In this document: in pieces, positions 10,840 to 20,836 of the stretch
Position numbering within the stretch: the first letter of the stretch is position 1
How the letters are laid out: each line of letters starts with the position of its first letter
NCBI GenBank assembly: GCA_025769875.1
Contig: JAGFNK010000117.1
Coordinates: 1-64,000 of the forward strand
Length of the DNA: 64,000 bases
DNA from: Russula earlei
Lineage: Eukaryota > Basidiomycota > Agaricomycetes > Russulales > Russulaceae
Direction of reading: 5' to 3'
The notes under the pieces: model-generated
Told to the model about the DNA's origin: nothing
Databases searched by the model: none
What the model saw: only the letters and a program-made list of their open reading frames with translations
Program-made: the position numbers and the translations under genes

Positions 10840-11086
10840 TGTGGGACGTGCAGCCACTAAGTGCCGCGCGAACGGACAATCCGGACCGTACGTGTAAATA
10901 ATTCGAATTTAGTTATCGTTCGTTTTCCCTCAGTCTTTTACACACAAGACTGAGGTCAGTACAACACCTTCCTTTACATTCCTTTATAGCTAATACTGTA
11001 CATAGCCCTTATTCCATAGGTTAGCATACTAACCTGAAGTCAGTCTTTTACACACAAGACTGAGCCCTTATTCCATAGCTCCAACA
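10840..11086 (+). repeat. Copia-A2 3' LTR
   Basis: 247 bp, TGTGGGACGT..CTCCAACA, similar to 6931-7177 and followed by TSD GGTTG. It differs from the 5' LTR mostly by transitions. Confidence 0.93.
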
Positions 11087-11091
11087 GGTTG

Positions 11092-11412
11092 CATCATTTG
11101 ATGGCACTGGCGTGTATTTGATTGTACTCTACTGGGGGTCGAGATTCGGCCTCTGAAGCCAAGCTGTTTACCTCACCTGAGGTCGCTGTTGGATTACCCC
11201 TCCTCTCTACATAAGGTCGAGCTCTTCGGCTGGAAGTGATTCCCCTATTTGTTCATCTCATCTTCGAATTCTCTCGTCTGGCACTGGTTGGTGAGTACCT
11301 CTAGTCACTCATTCCGGGCCCTTTTGAGAATCATGCTGACCGTACCCGTTTTTGCTCAAGCCCTCTCCCTTTGGCCTATTTTTTCCTTGCTACCAACGGC
11401 CAATAACCGTCA
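11092..11412 (+). promoter_or_regulatory. Putative promoter and 5' UTR with intron
   Basis: Upstream of the candidate gene the plus strand has a CT-rich run with CTACATAAGG (about 11210), then C/T-rich leader sequence. At 11291 a GTGAGT donor is followed by GCTGAC (about 11335, branch-point-like) and a CAAG acceptor ending at 11360, which together resemble a 70-bp fungal intron in a 5' UTR. The AAG acceptor is less common than CAG or TAG, so this is tentative. Confidence 0.3.
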
Positions 11413-11758
11413 ATGATGCTCCCATTCCACGTTTCCATTCTTGCTCTTGCCATTTCCACTGCTTCCCCAACTCTTGCTGCTTGCCACTTGTAAGTCTACC
11501 CTTCTCGTCTATCACAGCCGTAGCTCACCTGTGGCTAGTACCCGCGACGGTGTTGGCGCTCCAAGGACCGCGGATATCGCGGCGTGTGACACCACAGATT
11601 ACGCCACGATTGTCTCGCGTTCTGATAATGGCTATTCTCCTAACGCTTATCTGCTGGTACGTGGCCACAATTCGATCACGAGGTTCACCACGCCGATTGA
11701 TCCCATTACCCCAGTTCCGGCGTACAGAGGACAACATTCTCAGGACTCTGTGGGCTAA
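11413..11758 (+). CDS. Candidate host gene: small putative secreted protein with introns
   Basis: The ATG at 11413 opens a frame starting MMLPFHVSILALAISTASPT with a following LAAC, a plausible signal peptide with a cleavage site after ALA-like residues. A 49-bp intron (11490-11538) has GTAAGT, a CTCAC branch-like site and CTAG, and joins exon 1 in frame to ACDTTDYATIVSRSDNGYSP. Without a second intron the protein ends at 11758 (98 residues). A second possible intron (11657-11714, GTACGT..CCCCAG) would extend it to 11855 (111 residues). I do not recognise a family. The short length, signal-like start and intron support a host gene, but it could also be a decayed repeat. Confidence 0.35.
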
Positions 11759-11799
11759 GGGTCATCGAAAATTTGCCTCTCCAGAACCCAAGTTGAAAT

Positions 11800-12090
11800 T
11801 TGGCTATAGACATGCTCCTCCGCCACCCAGAGAGGAGTGGTTTCCAGGATACTAGCCGACCAGGAATTCGGAGACAAAGGCTTCGGAAAGCTCGCGCCGC
11901 AATCCCGCTCATGATCAGAGCGGCTAATGGGCATGTCTCCCTTGCAAGTTGGTCGTCCGATGATTTTGACAAGGCCGCGGTGGACGAGGTGACTGAAGAC
12001 CGATCTGTTGTAGCGTTTATTCGTCATTCTACGATGTACTTGCTACTACAGTTCCAAGCCGGAAATTTTCCGGCAGCTGAACATGACTGA
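11800..12090 (+). CDS. Hypothetical open frame downstream of the candidate secreted protein
   Basis: A 96-codon frame with balanced composition (..SWSSDDFDKAAVDEVTED.. then an end rich in hydrophobic residues). It is in a different frame from the preceding candidate gene and may be a further exon of it. There is no known domain, and no clear intron links it to 11758 or 11855. Low confidence. Confidence 0.2.
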   Translation: MAIDMLLRHPERSGFQDTSRPGIRRQRLRKARAAIPLMIRAANGHVSLASWSSDDFDKAAVDEVTEDRSVVAFIRHSTMYLLLQFQAGNFPAAEHD

Positions 12091-12443
12091 TTTTGTTTAC
12101 AATAACTCCCCCCTCAAAAAAGACAGGAATGCCATGACACTTGGCGATCATTATTGCATTATATAGTAGAACAAAAGTTATTAATTACATTAAGAATAAA
12201 AATAAAAGTGCCCATCATTTTCCCTGAAAATTGAAATGAAAACATAAAAACCCCTTTCCCATGCTTCAAAACAATGTGTGTGCTCCAAAATAACATAAAA
12301 TGAGCCGAGGGTGTGTGTGTTGAAGGCAGACGATGGAAGGTATGAAGGCATTTGCGTGTGTGGCTTGATGGAGGGAGAAAAAGTGATGGGCCATGTGCCT
12401 ATGGTTTGACTGTTGACCTTGACTTGTCTCTCGCTCGCGGTGA
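12091..12443. other. AT-rich spacer, no gene seen
   Basis: AT-rich from 12100 to 12300, then a G-rich stretch. It holds no long frame. The minus strand shows GAGGGGGGAGTTAT (near 12107-12120) beside TGTAAACA, which resembles a polypurine tract next to an LTR edge, but I found no partner. The border with GypF(+) lies somewhere around 12440-12490. Confidence 0.4.
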
Positions 12444-12916
12444 GTGTGTGTGACGCTTGGTCAGCGTTTGTCAGATTGCCCCAGTCCACGCCCAAACCTG
12501 CAACTCACCTTACAATACCACTACTGCCACATGATCAAAAAGACCCAAGATTATGCAAAAAGGTTAGCAGACATGCATGGTACCTTCCACAACTTCCTTT
12601 GGGAACTGAGAGATTCGGAAATGCATCTCGCCAGGGCCAACATGGTCAAAAGGATTGAATCACACATCCTCTTCCAAACCTTCCACCAGCTCACCCATCA
12701 CAAATGGAATGATACCAGGGAAGCTATCATGGACCCTTGGTATCAATTCCCCACTCACATTGATGACAGCTGTCTGTGGTGCAAGGACCCTCATCATGAC
12801 ATGCAAGATTGTGCACAGATTGTGACTTGCATTCTCTGTAATTGCAAGGGACACTTCATGGAATGATGTAGCTTTCCCCATCATCAGTGCAAACCTGACT
12901 GTCAGTGTTGGGTCCC
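12444..12916 (+). pseudogene. GypF(+) ORF3, part 1 (zinc-knuckle protein)
   Basis: From about 12490 the frame aligns with GypF(-) ORF3: ELRDSEMHLARAN matches EIRDSEVKLARAN, then HILFQTF, REAIMDP, WYQFPTHIDDSCLWC. Two nucleocapsid-like knuckles follow: CLWCKDPHHDMQDC and CILCNCKGHFME-C, the second with a TGA in place of its last X residue. The frame is then cut by GypB at GTCCC (12912-12916), between codons for V and P, and resumes at 27720. The ORF sits between pol and the 3' LTR in GypF(-). Its role is unknown; the knuckles suggest nucleic-acid binding. Confidence 0.8.
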
Positions 12917-13745
12917 TGTCAAGACATGTACTGCTGATCACTAAGGACTCAGGAGCAGGTGGGCAAGGGTCAGAACAGATGGTACGTGGCATAAATGGCG
13001 TTGAACAGGAGGACGAGCCAAATGATGAGGAGGTACCAGATAGGGACTGGTATGTGTTGCAAGAGACAAAGGCAAAGGCTAGAGGCCAGTGTAGCGAGGG
13101 GGCTTTAAACAAGGTGGTCGTTGAAGAGTATCTTGAAGACAAGAGTAGACTTTAAACTGAGCGGTTGCGGGGGAGTACCCAGGAGGATGAGAGTATCACA
13201 AATGGACAGTCTGACGACTGCCCTGCTTCATTGGGACTTATATACAGTGTACAGGGTCAATTACAAAGAACTGGAGCTATTCTAGACCCTTTGGTACCAT
13301 CCAATAGGACTACAGAGGCATAAACTTGCTTGTGTCAAGTTTCAGGCTTACTGAGCGCATTACTGATCATTGTGGAGCGATGTCATTATTATGATGTCAC
13401 TGTGGAGCGCTTAGTGAGCCTATGAGGTCACTGTGGAGTTGCTCAGTCAGCCATGATGTCATTGGAGCCTTGATGACATCAGATGAGTTATGCAACAGTT
13501 TTTAAGAGTTTGTGCCACTGTTTCAGGTTCTTGGTGGCTGGGTGACCATGTGGCTGCCACACGATGATTACCTGATTAGGAAATGGGTGCCTGGTCGTGT
13601 TATAGTGCCTTTGCAATAGCAATATCTTGTACTGCAGGAGGGGTAGCCCAGGAAACAGAAGGGAGTTGGCAATGCAAAGTGAGAGAGGTCTCTCTTGAGT
13701 GAAATAGGACAATCTTCGGCCAGGACCTGGCCTTGGTTCGTAACA
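12917..13745 (-). repeat. GypB 3' LTR (LTR family B)
   Basis: 829 bp, TGTCAAGACA..TTCGTAACA on the plus strand. On the minus strand it is preceded by a polypurine tract (AAAGAGGGGATGAA, + 13746-13759). It contains TATATAA and the AGACTGTCCA start segment in minus orientation. Confidence 0.95.
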
Positions 13746-13759
13746 TTCATCCCCTCTTT
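13746..13759 (-). promoter_or_regulatory. GypB polypurine tract
   Basis: The minus strand reads AAAGAGGGGATGAA directly before the 3' LTR start TGTTACG. This is the usual plus-strand DNA primer of LTR retrotransposons. Confidence 0.8.
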
Positions 13760-14048
13760 ATAGACTTGTTGCTCCTGCAATGGTAGGGACTTGTTTCTTT
13801 GGAAGGTGGAGTAGTTTGCATATGAAAAGTCAAAGTCTGTTTGTTCGTGGGGAGTTCTCTCTTGTTCTATGGATTGCTTTGGGGATAGCTGTGGTCGATT
13901 GAGTGCATGTGATTGCAGAGGTTCTCTGAAAAGTTCTTCAGTGACAAGGATAAAGATAGTCATCTACAGAGGTCATGATGAGAGTTGTTGTTTTAGGGGT
14001 TACTCCTGGTGGGAATCTTTTTAAGCACCTTCATATTTTTCCGATGGA
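13760..14048 (-). pseudogene. GypB pol last codons and 3' non-coding
   Basis: Next to the long-TIR insertion the minus strand (14048 downward) can encode DFHRKNMK, the usual tail after a chromodomain, then stops. The exact frame across the insertion is uncertain because the duplicated bases are few. The remainder to 13760 shows no ORF or domain and is the 3' untranslated region. Confidence 0.55.
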
Positions 14049-14051
14049 AGT

Positions 14052-14465
14052 CATTATTGCCAGTTTTCAGTGCACTTGGCGGAGCTTGAATTCCACCCAA
14101 ATTGGCACAGAAACCCCCTCAAACATGCGGGATGAATATCTCCCTCAAAACAGCTTCAATTCATATGAAAATTATTGTCCCTGAATCGCCTGAATGAGGG
14201 CTAGGCAGCCCCATTGTGTTCATGAGATTTGAGTGAGAATTGGTGGAGCTGGACTCAAGCCACCTCCACATGTGTATTAGATGAATTACAACTCAAAATC
14301 ATGGTCTATATCTATTATTTTTCTCTCATGTTGTACCCATGGGCTGTCTTGAGGCAGCCCCATAGTGTTTTTGACTCAAGTGTTGTGGTGTGCAACGTTG
14401 TTTCCAGTGTGATTGGAGTCGTGGCCAGCCACTCATCACCCCTCTTGCCTCTCGATTCTGACCAT
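14052..14465 (+). repeat. Left terminal inverted repeat
   Basis: Aligns as reverse complement with 17516-17927, from CATTATTGC through CAGTGCACTTGG and GAATTCCACCCAAAT to TTCTGACCAT. Scattered substitutions and small indels separate the arms. Confidence 0.88.
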
Positions 14466-15045
14466 CCTTCTTGTTTTTCACAGACAGAGAGGAGTGGGTT
14501 GCAAAGAGGGGTCCTATTCTGAACTCTTTCTACTACAGAGTAGCTAGGGTGTTTTTATTCACAGGAGAGGTACTAGAGATGAATGGCATGAAAGTGAATC
14601 AAGACTGGTTGAGATGGTCGAGGCGGTCGTGAAAGGCTTGAGACACGAACATGTCTAGTGTGCCGAGGCGTGCATGTGCGCGTGGTTGGTGGCGAGGGCT
14701 GGGCAATGCAATCAAGGTCTTGATGTCGCACGCGAGATGGCTTGTGGTGTGCGGTCAGTGGACTGCCTGGAACGAGAGGGAGGTGGCAAGGGATGAAAGG
14801 GAGCTGAGGTGTCAGTCTCATGTCATGTCGTGTTGCGTTTTTGCATGTGATTTTGAGGCCAGCCATAATCTTCCTTACACCTCCCAGGGGCTTGAAACTT
14901 TGACCATCCTCGGTCAAGCGTCTGAATGCGAGTGTTTTGAGCCTTTCACATCTGAATTGAGGCAGCGGTTGCAGCTGCTTGTGCTGTGGAAGACGCGAAG
15001 GCAGCGATCGGCGATGGCGATGATGGAAGAGGCTGAGGGTGATGG

Positions 15046-16007
15046 TGTCAAGACTCACTGTTGAACTATCCAGTTCAAGAGCGAGGGATAAGCTCGAAGA
15101 CGAGTCGATAGACGTCCAAGACCGTGTGGGCAAGGAGTAGAGTCCAGAGTAGCAACAAATACCAGAGAGGTATTGTTACTGTGAGAGTGGAACAGTCACG
15201 CAGGGAAGAGGCCAGGATAGTCACAAGGGGATGGTCCTTAAAGGAGTATCCCAGGGATGGAGAGTGCCATAAACAAATGGACAGTCTGAGGACTGTCCGC
15301 TACTTTATTGAGCGCTTATATACTACAAGAGAACTGCTAAATAGGGAACAAGTCATAACCTTGTTATCAAGCACAATAGAGTGTTGAGTAAGAAGTTGGA
15401 GGACGCTTACTGAGCATGCTCAGTCATGCTCAGTAAGCTGCTGAGTAAGAAGCTTCTCTTGATGAGTAAGAGCTTCCATTGTCCACGTGTTCTTGTGCTT
15501 TAGTGCATGTGCAAGCACCTGATTCATTTCCTGTTAGTTAGTTTAGGGCCGGTCATTTGAGGACTTGTAGTTTGGTTAGGGAATAGTGTTATTTTATAAG
15601 GCCCTTATATAGTTCTATTAGGGTCCTTAGAGTCGACCCTAATACTTCTATTAAGGTCCTTAGTGTTGCCTTATAGTTCGTTCTATAGTTATTAGAGTTG
15701 GTCTAATAACGCATTGTAGGGCCTTTGATACTAGGTTAGTACCTATTGTAGAGTTCCTAGGGTCGTTCCAAAGGGTCCTTAGGAAGGCCCTAATACTGTC
15801 TTTTGTTGCTAGAAGGGTTGCCTTTAAGTGGGGCTTGCTGTATGTCGATTGTGCCGAGAATCGCTCGCGCAACAATGCGCGCGCAATATTGTGGACCCCT
15901 CTACTCACCCCTTTTGCTTGTGTGAACAGGGTGACACCATAGAGGCTGGGTTTCCTCCTATAAGGAAGGGTCCTTCAAGGGCCCTCTCAGGGGAATGGTT
16001 CATGACA
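15046..16007 (-). repeat. Solo LTR A2 (gypsy LTR family A)
   Basis: 962 bp, TGTCAAGACT..GGTTCATGACA, closely similar to 4921-5881. It has a perfect TSD, GATGG (15041-15045 and 16008-16012). It lies inside the long-TIR element, so it is younger than that insertion. The TATA and AGACTGTCC segments of family A are preserved. Confidence 0.95.
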
Positions 16008-17515
16008 GATGGGAAATGGAGGCGATGGAGATGAGGGCGGTGGTGACAAGATGGTGGCTGCGTGGTGGTGGTGTTGTCTTGTGGCTGGTGGCGGCATGGT
16101 CGTCTCCATTGCAGGTGGTGGCAGCAGGCGTGGACAAGGAGTGAAGGCATAGGTGGTGAGCGTGAGTTCGTAGATAGAGACGTAGGTGGCGAGGTCTCGA
16201 GAAAGAGGATGCATGGGGCGGCTTGCGTGGGGGTGGGATCTGTTGTCTTGCGGTGGCGGTGGCGGGGTTGTCTCCACTGCAGGTGTCGGCAGCAGACGTG
16301 GGCGAGAGCGTGCAAATGGATGGGGAGGCGATGTGGGAGGTGGTGTGCGGTGTGCTGTTGGCGTCGGCGACTGCTTCTCCTGCGGCGGCGGCTTCTGCTC
16401 CTGTTGTGGCGTGTTGTGGCTAAGTTCGTGGCTGAGGCCTTCTTGGTCTTCTGGGGTGGTGCTGGTGGTGAGGGGTTGCGACGGTGTGGCAGTGCTGGTG
16501 TCACGCAAAACTACTAAAGCAGTGGCTGAGACTGAGAAGACTGAGGCTGAGACTGAGAAGGTGGCGGCGGACTGAGCTGGTGCGACGGTGGAGGTGGACA
16601 GGGCGGAGGCGACGACTGAGGGCAACGCAGGGGCGACGGCGGCTGTGGCTGACAAGGGCAGTGGCGGCAGTGGCTTGTGAGATGGTGGTGGAGGCAGCAG
16701 CATGTGCCACTAAGACGTCGGTGGCTGAGGCTGAGGCTACGGTGGCGGCTGACGAGACTAAGGTGGCTGGCAAGGCTAAGAGCGTGGTGGCGGTGGTTGA
16801 CTGATCTGAAGCTGGGGCAACGGAGATGGCTGGCAAAACTAGGGGTGCGGTGGTGGCGGCTGAGACTGAGAAGGCTGAGGCTGAGGGCAGGGTGGAGACG
16901 GGGGTGGCTGGCAATGCTGGTGCTATGACAGGACTGGGCTGAACTGACAAGTACGGGCAAGGCTAAGATGGAGACTGATGCGAAGTCGGCAGCTGGCACG
17001 ACTGAGGCTACTGTGGCGACGGACGAGGTGACGGACAAGACTGAGGGCGATGAGACGACTGAGGGCGCGGGAGCAGATGAGACAAAGGTGGGGGTGGCAG
17101 ACGAGGCTGCGAGGGCTGAAGTGGTGGGCGGCGCTAAAATGTTGGTGGGCGAGGTTGAGATGGTGGTTGTGCATGGAGCTGAGACAGTGGCCCTAGCAGG
17201 CGACACTGAGGGCGTGGGAGCTGGTTGGGCTAAGATGGGGACAGTGGTGATAGGTGATGTCACAGCTGAGGCTACGGCGGCGGGGACAGACGAGATGGCA
17301 ATGATGGCAAATGCGGGCGATGCTGGGATGGCGAGGGCAGGTGGAGCCGAGGCGATGATGGCTGGCGAGTCGAGGATGGCGGCGGTGAACAAGGTGACAG
17401 GAACAGCAGACGAGGTGGGAACTGCAGGGACGATGGGCAAGGCAGGCGAGGTGGAGGCAATGGTGCATGATGTAGGGACGGAGGCTGGAGCGGGCATGGG
17501 TGCAGGGTATGTGTA
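16008..17515. repeat. G-rich degenerate repeats inside the long-TIR element
   Basis: The plus strand is dominated by GGTGGCGG, GGCTGAGACTGAG and GCTGGCAAGGCTAAG-like units, giving overlapping long frames on both strands (A/V/D/E/G-rich on plus, P/S/T/A-rich on minus). No domain is visible, and composition alone explains the open frames. It looks like a degenerate tandem array rather than a gene. Confidence 0.7.
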
Positions 17516-17927
17516 TGGTCAGAATGGAGAGGTAAGAGGGGCAATGAGTGGCTGGCTGTCACTCCAATCACACTGAAAACAATGTTGCACACCACAACAC
17601 TTGAGTCAAAAACACTATGGGGCTGCCTCAAGACAGCCCATGGGTACAACATGAGGGAAAAATAATGGATATAGACCATGATTTTGAGTTGTAATTCATC
17701 TAATACACATGTGGAAGTGGCTTGAGTCCAGCTCCACCAATTCTCACTCAAATCTCATGAAAACAATGGGGCTGCCTAGCCCTCATTCAGGCAATTCAGG
17801 GACAATAATGTTCATATGAATTGAAGCTGTTTTGAGGGAGATATTCAACCCGCATGTTTGAGGGGGTTTCTGCGCCGATTTGGGTGGAATTCAAGCTCCA
17901 CCAAGTGCACTGAAAACAGCAATAATG
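17516..17927 (-). repeat. Right terminal inverted repeat
   Basis: Reverse-complement partner of 14052-14465; see the parent element for the boundary and the AGT duplication. Confidence 0.88.
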
Positions 17928-18631
17928 AGTAATTGCGCTCTTGATAGGTTAGATGCTGGTTCCCAAGTATTTTCTGCGGCAGTGTACCCTTTCCATTTAA
18001 CTAGGTATTGGATCCCTTTGCAGTTTGGGGAGAGCTGAGAGTTTAAGATCTGTTCTACTTCATATTGTTCTTCTCCTTTGACTAGTATTGGTGGTGGGTT
18101 TGAGAAGTTAGGACCATGGGCAATGGTTTCTTTGTAAGGATTAATCAGGGAGTGGTGAAAAACCGCGTGTATCTTCCAGGACTTTGGTAGCTCAAGGCGA
18201 ATGTTTACTGGATAGGCAATGATGACTTTGAATGGTCCATAGCATTGAGGGGCTAGTTTTGCTTTTGGGCAAGTGGTTCGTAGATTTGTGGCTTCCAACC
18301 ATACTTGATCCCCTTCTTTAAAACAAAATGTGGAGGATTGAGGTCCTGATTGCTTCATGATCTCAGTTGCTTGGTTCAGGGAGGCAGCTACTTCTTCTCT
18401 GAGCTGGTTTAGTCTCATTAGTCTTTCTTGGATTGAAGGGAACTTTGATGTAAAGGCAAGGGGCGGAGCAAATGTTGGGTTAAAGCCATACCAGACCTCG
18501 AAAGGGGGTTTGTTTGTAGCACTGTGTTGTCTGGCATTATGTGCAAACTCCATAAATGGAATTAGTTCTGTCCAATTGTCTGCTTGGTGGTTGCAAAATA
18601 TTTGTAGGTATTGTTCTAGTTCTTGGTTAAC
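17928..18631 (-). pseudogene. GypB integrase C-terminus and chromodomain
   Basis: The frame from 18553 encodes the tail of the gypsy integrase core (EFAHNARQHSATNKPPFEV), the GPF/Y-type module (GDQVWLEATNL, CYGPFKVI) and a chromodomain (YEVEQILN..QYLVKWKGY, TWEPASNL). The chromodomain would target insertion to histone marks, as in other chromoviruses. A TGA near 18630 separates it from the catalytic core, and the final residues are cut by the long-TIR element. Confidence 0.93.
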
Positions 18632-19496
18632 TCATTCTGTTTCTCCATCCATCTGTGGGTGATATGCCATGCTCAATGATACCTTGACATTCAATTTCTT
18701 CCATAGTTCTTGAGTAACTTTTGCTGCAAATTGAGGGCCTCTGTCTGATATTGTCTTGTGGCAAGGGGTAATGATTATTGCTTTGCTGAATCGATCTACC
18801 ACGACTAGAAGGCTGTCAAAGCCTTGTGAAACTGGTAGGTCCGTGATAAAGTCCATGGTAATGCTTTTCCATACTTCTCCAGCTGGTGTAATTGGTATGA
18901 GGGGTGTTTCTGTCTTTGGGTGGTTCTTTGTGCTTTGGCAAATTGCGCAACCATCTACATAACTTTTGACATAGGTTAGCATTCCTGGCCACCAATAGTT
19001 TTGGCTGATTAGTTCGTAAGTTTTCCATTGGCCAGGATGCCCAGTGGCAAGGGAGTCATGATGTAGTTTTAGAATTTTCTTTCATAGGGTGTCATTGTTT
19101 GGGATATAGACTTTTCCTTTGAATAATATTAGTCCATCTTCGAGGTTCCAGTCTTGTAAGCCTTTGGATAATCATCTTGGTCCTTTCATTATAATGATTG
19201 CTAACGCATTAGATACTTCTGGGTCATAGTCTTTGCTAGATCGCAGTTGTTGTCGAAGTTCTTGGTTGCCGATTGGTTCTGTAGCAGAGGTGCGTGTTGC
19301 TCTAATTTTAAAATATTTGTCATCTAGGAGCACCTTTCCATCGTTTTCGTTTTGTATCCCCTCTTTAAAGTCTGGCCACCTGGACAGACCATCTGCTTTG
19401 TTCATAGTTCCTGGGTGATGGGTGATGGTGAAGTCAAAATTGCTGAGGAGTGCCCATCCGGCTTGTCATTGCATGAGTTTTTGTTTTGTCATGAAG
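18632..19496 (-). pseudogene. GypB integrase zinc domain and core (deleted)
   Basis: The frame 18982-18632 shows the zinc site CAICQSTK, the first catalytic Asp (MDFITDLPVS) and then ITPCHKT joined directly to SDRGPQFA, ending YHPQMDGETE. About 25 residues normally lie between those two motifs, so an internal deletion has removed part of the core. Frame 19405 onward (NKADGLSRWPDF) is the end of RNase H and the linker. Together with the stop at the start of the C-terminal part, the integrase is inactive. Confidence 0.9.
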
Positions 19497-19498
19497 TA

Positions 19499-20834
19499 AG
19501 GTAGGCGTCATTCATTGCCAGCACATGGTTATGTAAGCAAAACATCCCCACTTTTGCAACGGCTTCAACGCTTGCCACATTATACCTTTTGCTATTCTAA
19601 GTCCTGAAGACTATAGATAGGATGCCTATGAAAAGGTCTCTGAGCACACTTTCTGCAATACTATCCATTTGAAGGAATAATAAGAGTGATAATTTTGAAG
19701 TTGGAAACTTGTTTCTAACATTATCTATCAATTTCAATGCATTTGGGACAAGGTCATAAAGTTGCATCGACACAATTTGGCCACATCATGTGACCAAGCA
19801 CGTGACCTTTCCAACCAAGAGACGACAAAAAGTAGAGGATTGAAGCCCTCCCCGCACTCTATACTATGGCATGGAAGTCTAAAGCCACTAGGTCTCGCAT
19901 TCAGACCCTTCCAAGGTATCCAGGAAGGCCACTGTTGAAGAAGTTGATGATGATGATGAACCTCCAACTCTCACGTGTCATGCACAGGTCCCAGTTACTG
20001 AATCAGATCTTGAGCTCATTGACATCATAACCCAGCAGGGCAATGGGATGAAAGGAGGTCGAGAGCTGGCTGGGAGTGGGATGAAAGAAGGTCGAGGTTG
20101 ACAAGGGCACAAGGTGGTGAACTGGGAAAGTATGGAAGGACGATGAGAGTGATGACACTGGATGAAAGGAAAGATGGTGGGCTAGTGGCATCGAGATGAG
20201 GGTGGCTTGAAAGGTAAATTTGATGTCTGCACTTTGCAACTGGTCAGCCAGACTGGTGATGTTGTCCTTGAGAGGTGCAAGAGATGGTGGTGGAGGGAGT
20301 GGAATGGAGGGATGAGGAGTGCAGGAGTTGCTTTCATATGGATCGTGTCAGTGCCAGCCAATGCCCTTCTACTCACTTGATTCTGTGGCCAGTGGGAATC
20401 TGCCTTACAGTGTGTGAGACGTTAATGGTGAGGGCGTGAGCATGAGATGAAAGGTGAATGAGGATGGTGGGGTTTGCTTGTATGGAAGCACATGTGTGCA
20501 AGATAGGCAAGAGTAGATGTTGATGCACAAAAATGAGGTGGGAGTGGGCAGGATGTGATGCAGAGCAAGAGACAATGATGGTACGCTCGAGCGAAGTGAT
20601 GGTGTGGCAGTGTGCGGAGCGAAAGCGAGTAGGGTAACAGCAGTGTGGACAGGCAAGACGGCAGTGGGTAGGGAGCAGCAGAGCATGCAAGTGAAGCAGA
20701 ATGGACAGAGAGCCATACAAGTCACCTTACCACCACCTTTATTTTGCCAATATTTTTTTCATCAAACATTTGGCCAGTCTTGGTGCTTAGTAAGTGGCTT
20801 ATGTAAGGGTGCTGGCAATGAATGATGCCTACCT
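19499..20834. mobile_element. TA-flanked non-autonomous DNA transposon
   Basis: 1336 bp with terminal inverted repeats of about 26 bp (AGGTAGGCGTCATTCATTGC at the left; the right end matches with one change) and TA duplications (19497-19498 and 20835-20836), placing it near Tc1/mariner-like elements. It splits the GypB RNase H; removing it restores the expected reading from NNLT to FMTKQK. A frame near 19864-20050 encodes SKVSRKATVEEVDDDDEPP and may be a remnant of a captured or transposase-linked gene. The rest of the interior is G- and A-rich repeats without a transposase. Confidence 0.85.
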
Positions 20835-20836
20835 TA

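Larger units (their letters stand above)
6931..11086 (+). mobile_element. Copia-A2: internally deleted copia element
   Basis: 247-bp LTRs at 6931-7177 and 10840-11086 are flanked by a perfect TSD, GGTTG (6926-6930 and 11087-11091). LTRs, primer site and gag are related to Copia-A1, but the interior is only about 3.7 kb. Most of the integrase and the central RT are missing, and frameshifts split gag. The plus strand is markedly C- and A-rich compared with Copia-A1. A polypurine tract (GCTGAGGGGGCG, 10828-10839) abuts the 3' LTR. It is a non-autonomous derivative that could only move in trans. Confidence 0.95.
14052..17927. mobile_element. Long-terminal-inverted-repeat (foldback-like) DNA element
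   Basis: The ends are 410-414-bp inverted repeats (14052-14465 and 17516-17927), starting CATTATTGC and ending GCAATAATG, about 90% identical by eye. A 3-bp duplication, AGT (14049-14051 and 17928-17930), flanks it. It interrupts the GypB chromodomain tail. The interior (about 2.1 kb without the solo LTR) is G- and A-rich on the plus strand and contains no recognisable transposase. The 3-bp duplication would fit CACTA or Harbinger relatives, but the very long arms and repetitive centre resemble Foldback-type non-autonomous elements. Confidence 0.8.

Noticed and set aside
11186..12103. TGTTGGATTA..TTTACA interval as a solo LTR
   Set aside because: No TSD and no second copy in the window. The adjacent G-run alone is not enough.
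12660..13142. 160-codon minus-strand frame
   Set aside because: It lies across the GypB 3' LTR and GypF ORF3. Equivalent frames recur in every family-B LTR (26462-27085, 35514-35942), so it is LTR sequence rather than a gene.
15660..16034. Short frames on both strands of solo LTR A2
   Set aside because: They are duplicated in solo LTR A1 with stops and run across the LTR border. Not coding.
16514..17576. Very long open frames on both strands (327 codons minus, 202 codons plus)
   Set aside because: They overlap in the low-complexity G-rich core of the long-TIR element, with P/S/T/A or A/V/G/E-only composition and no domain. Biased composition explains the lack of stops.
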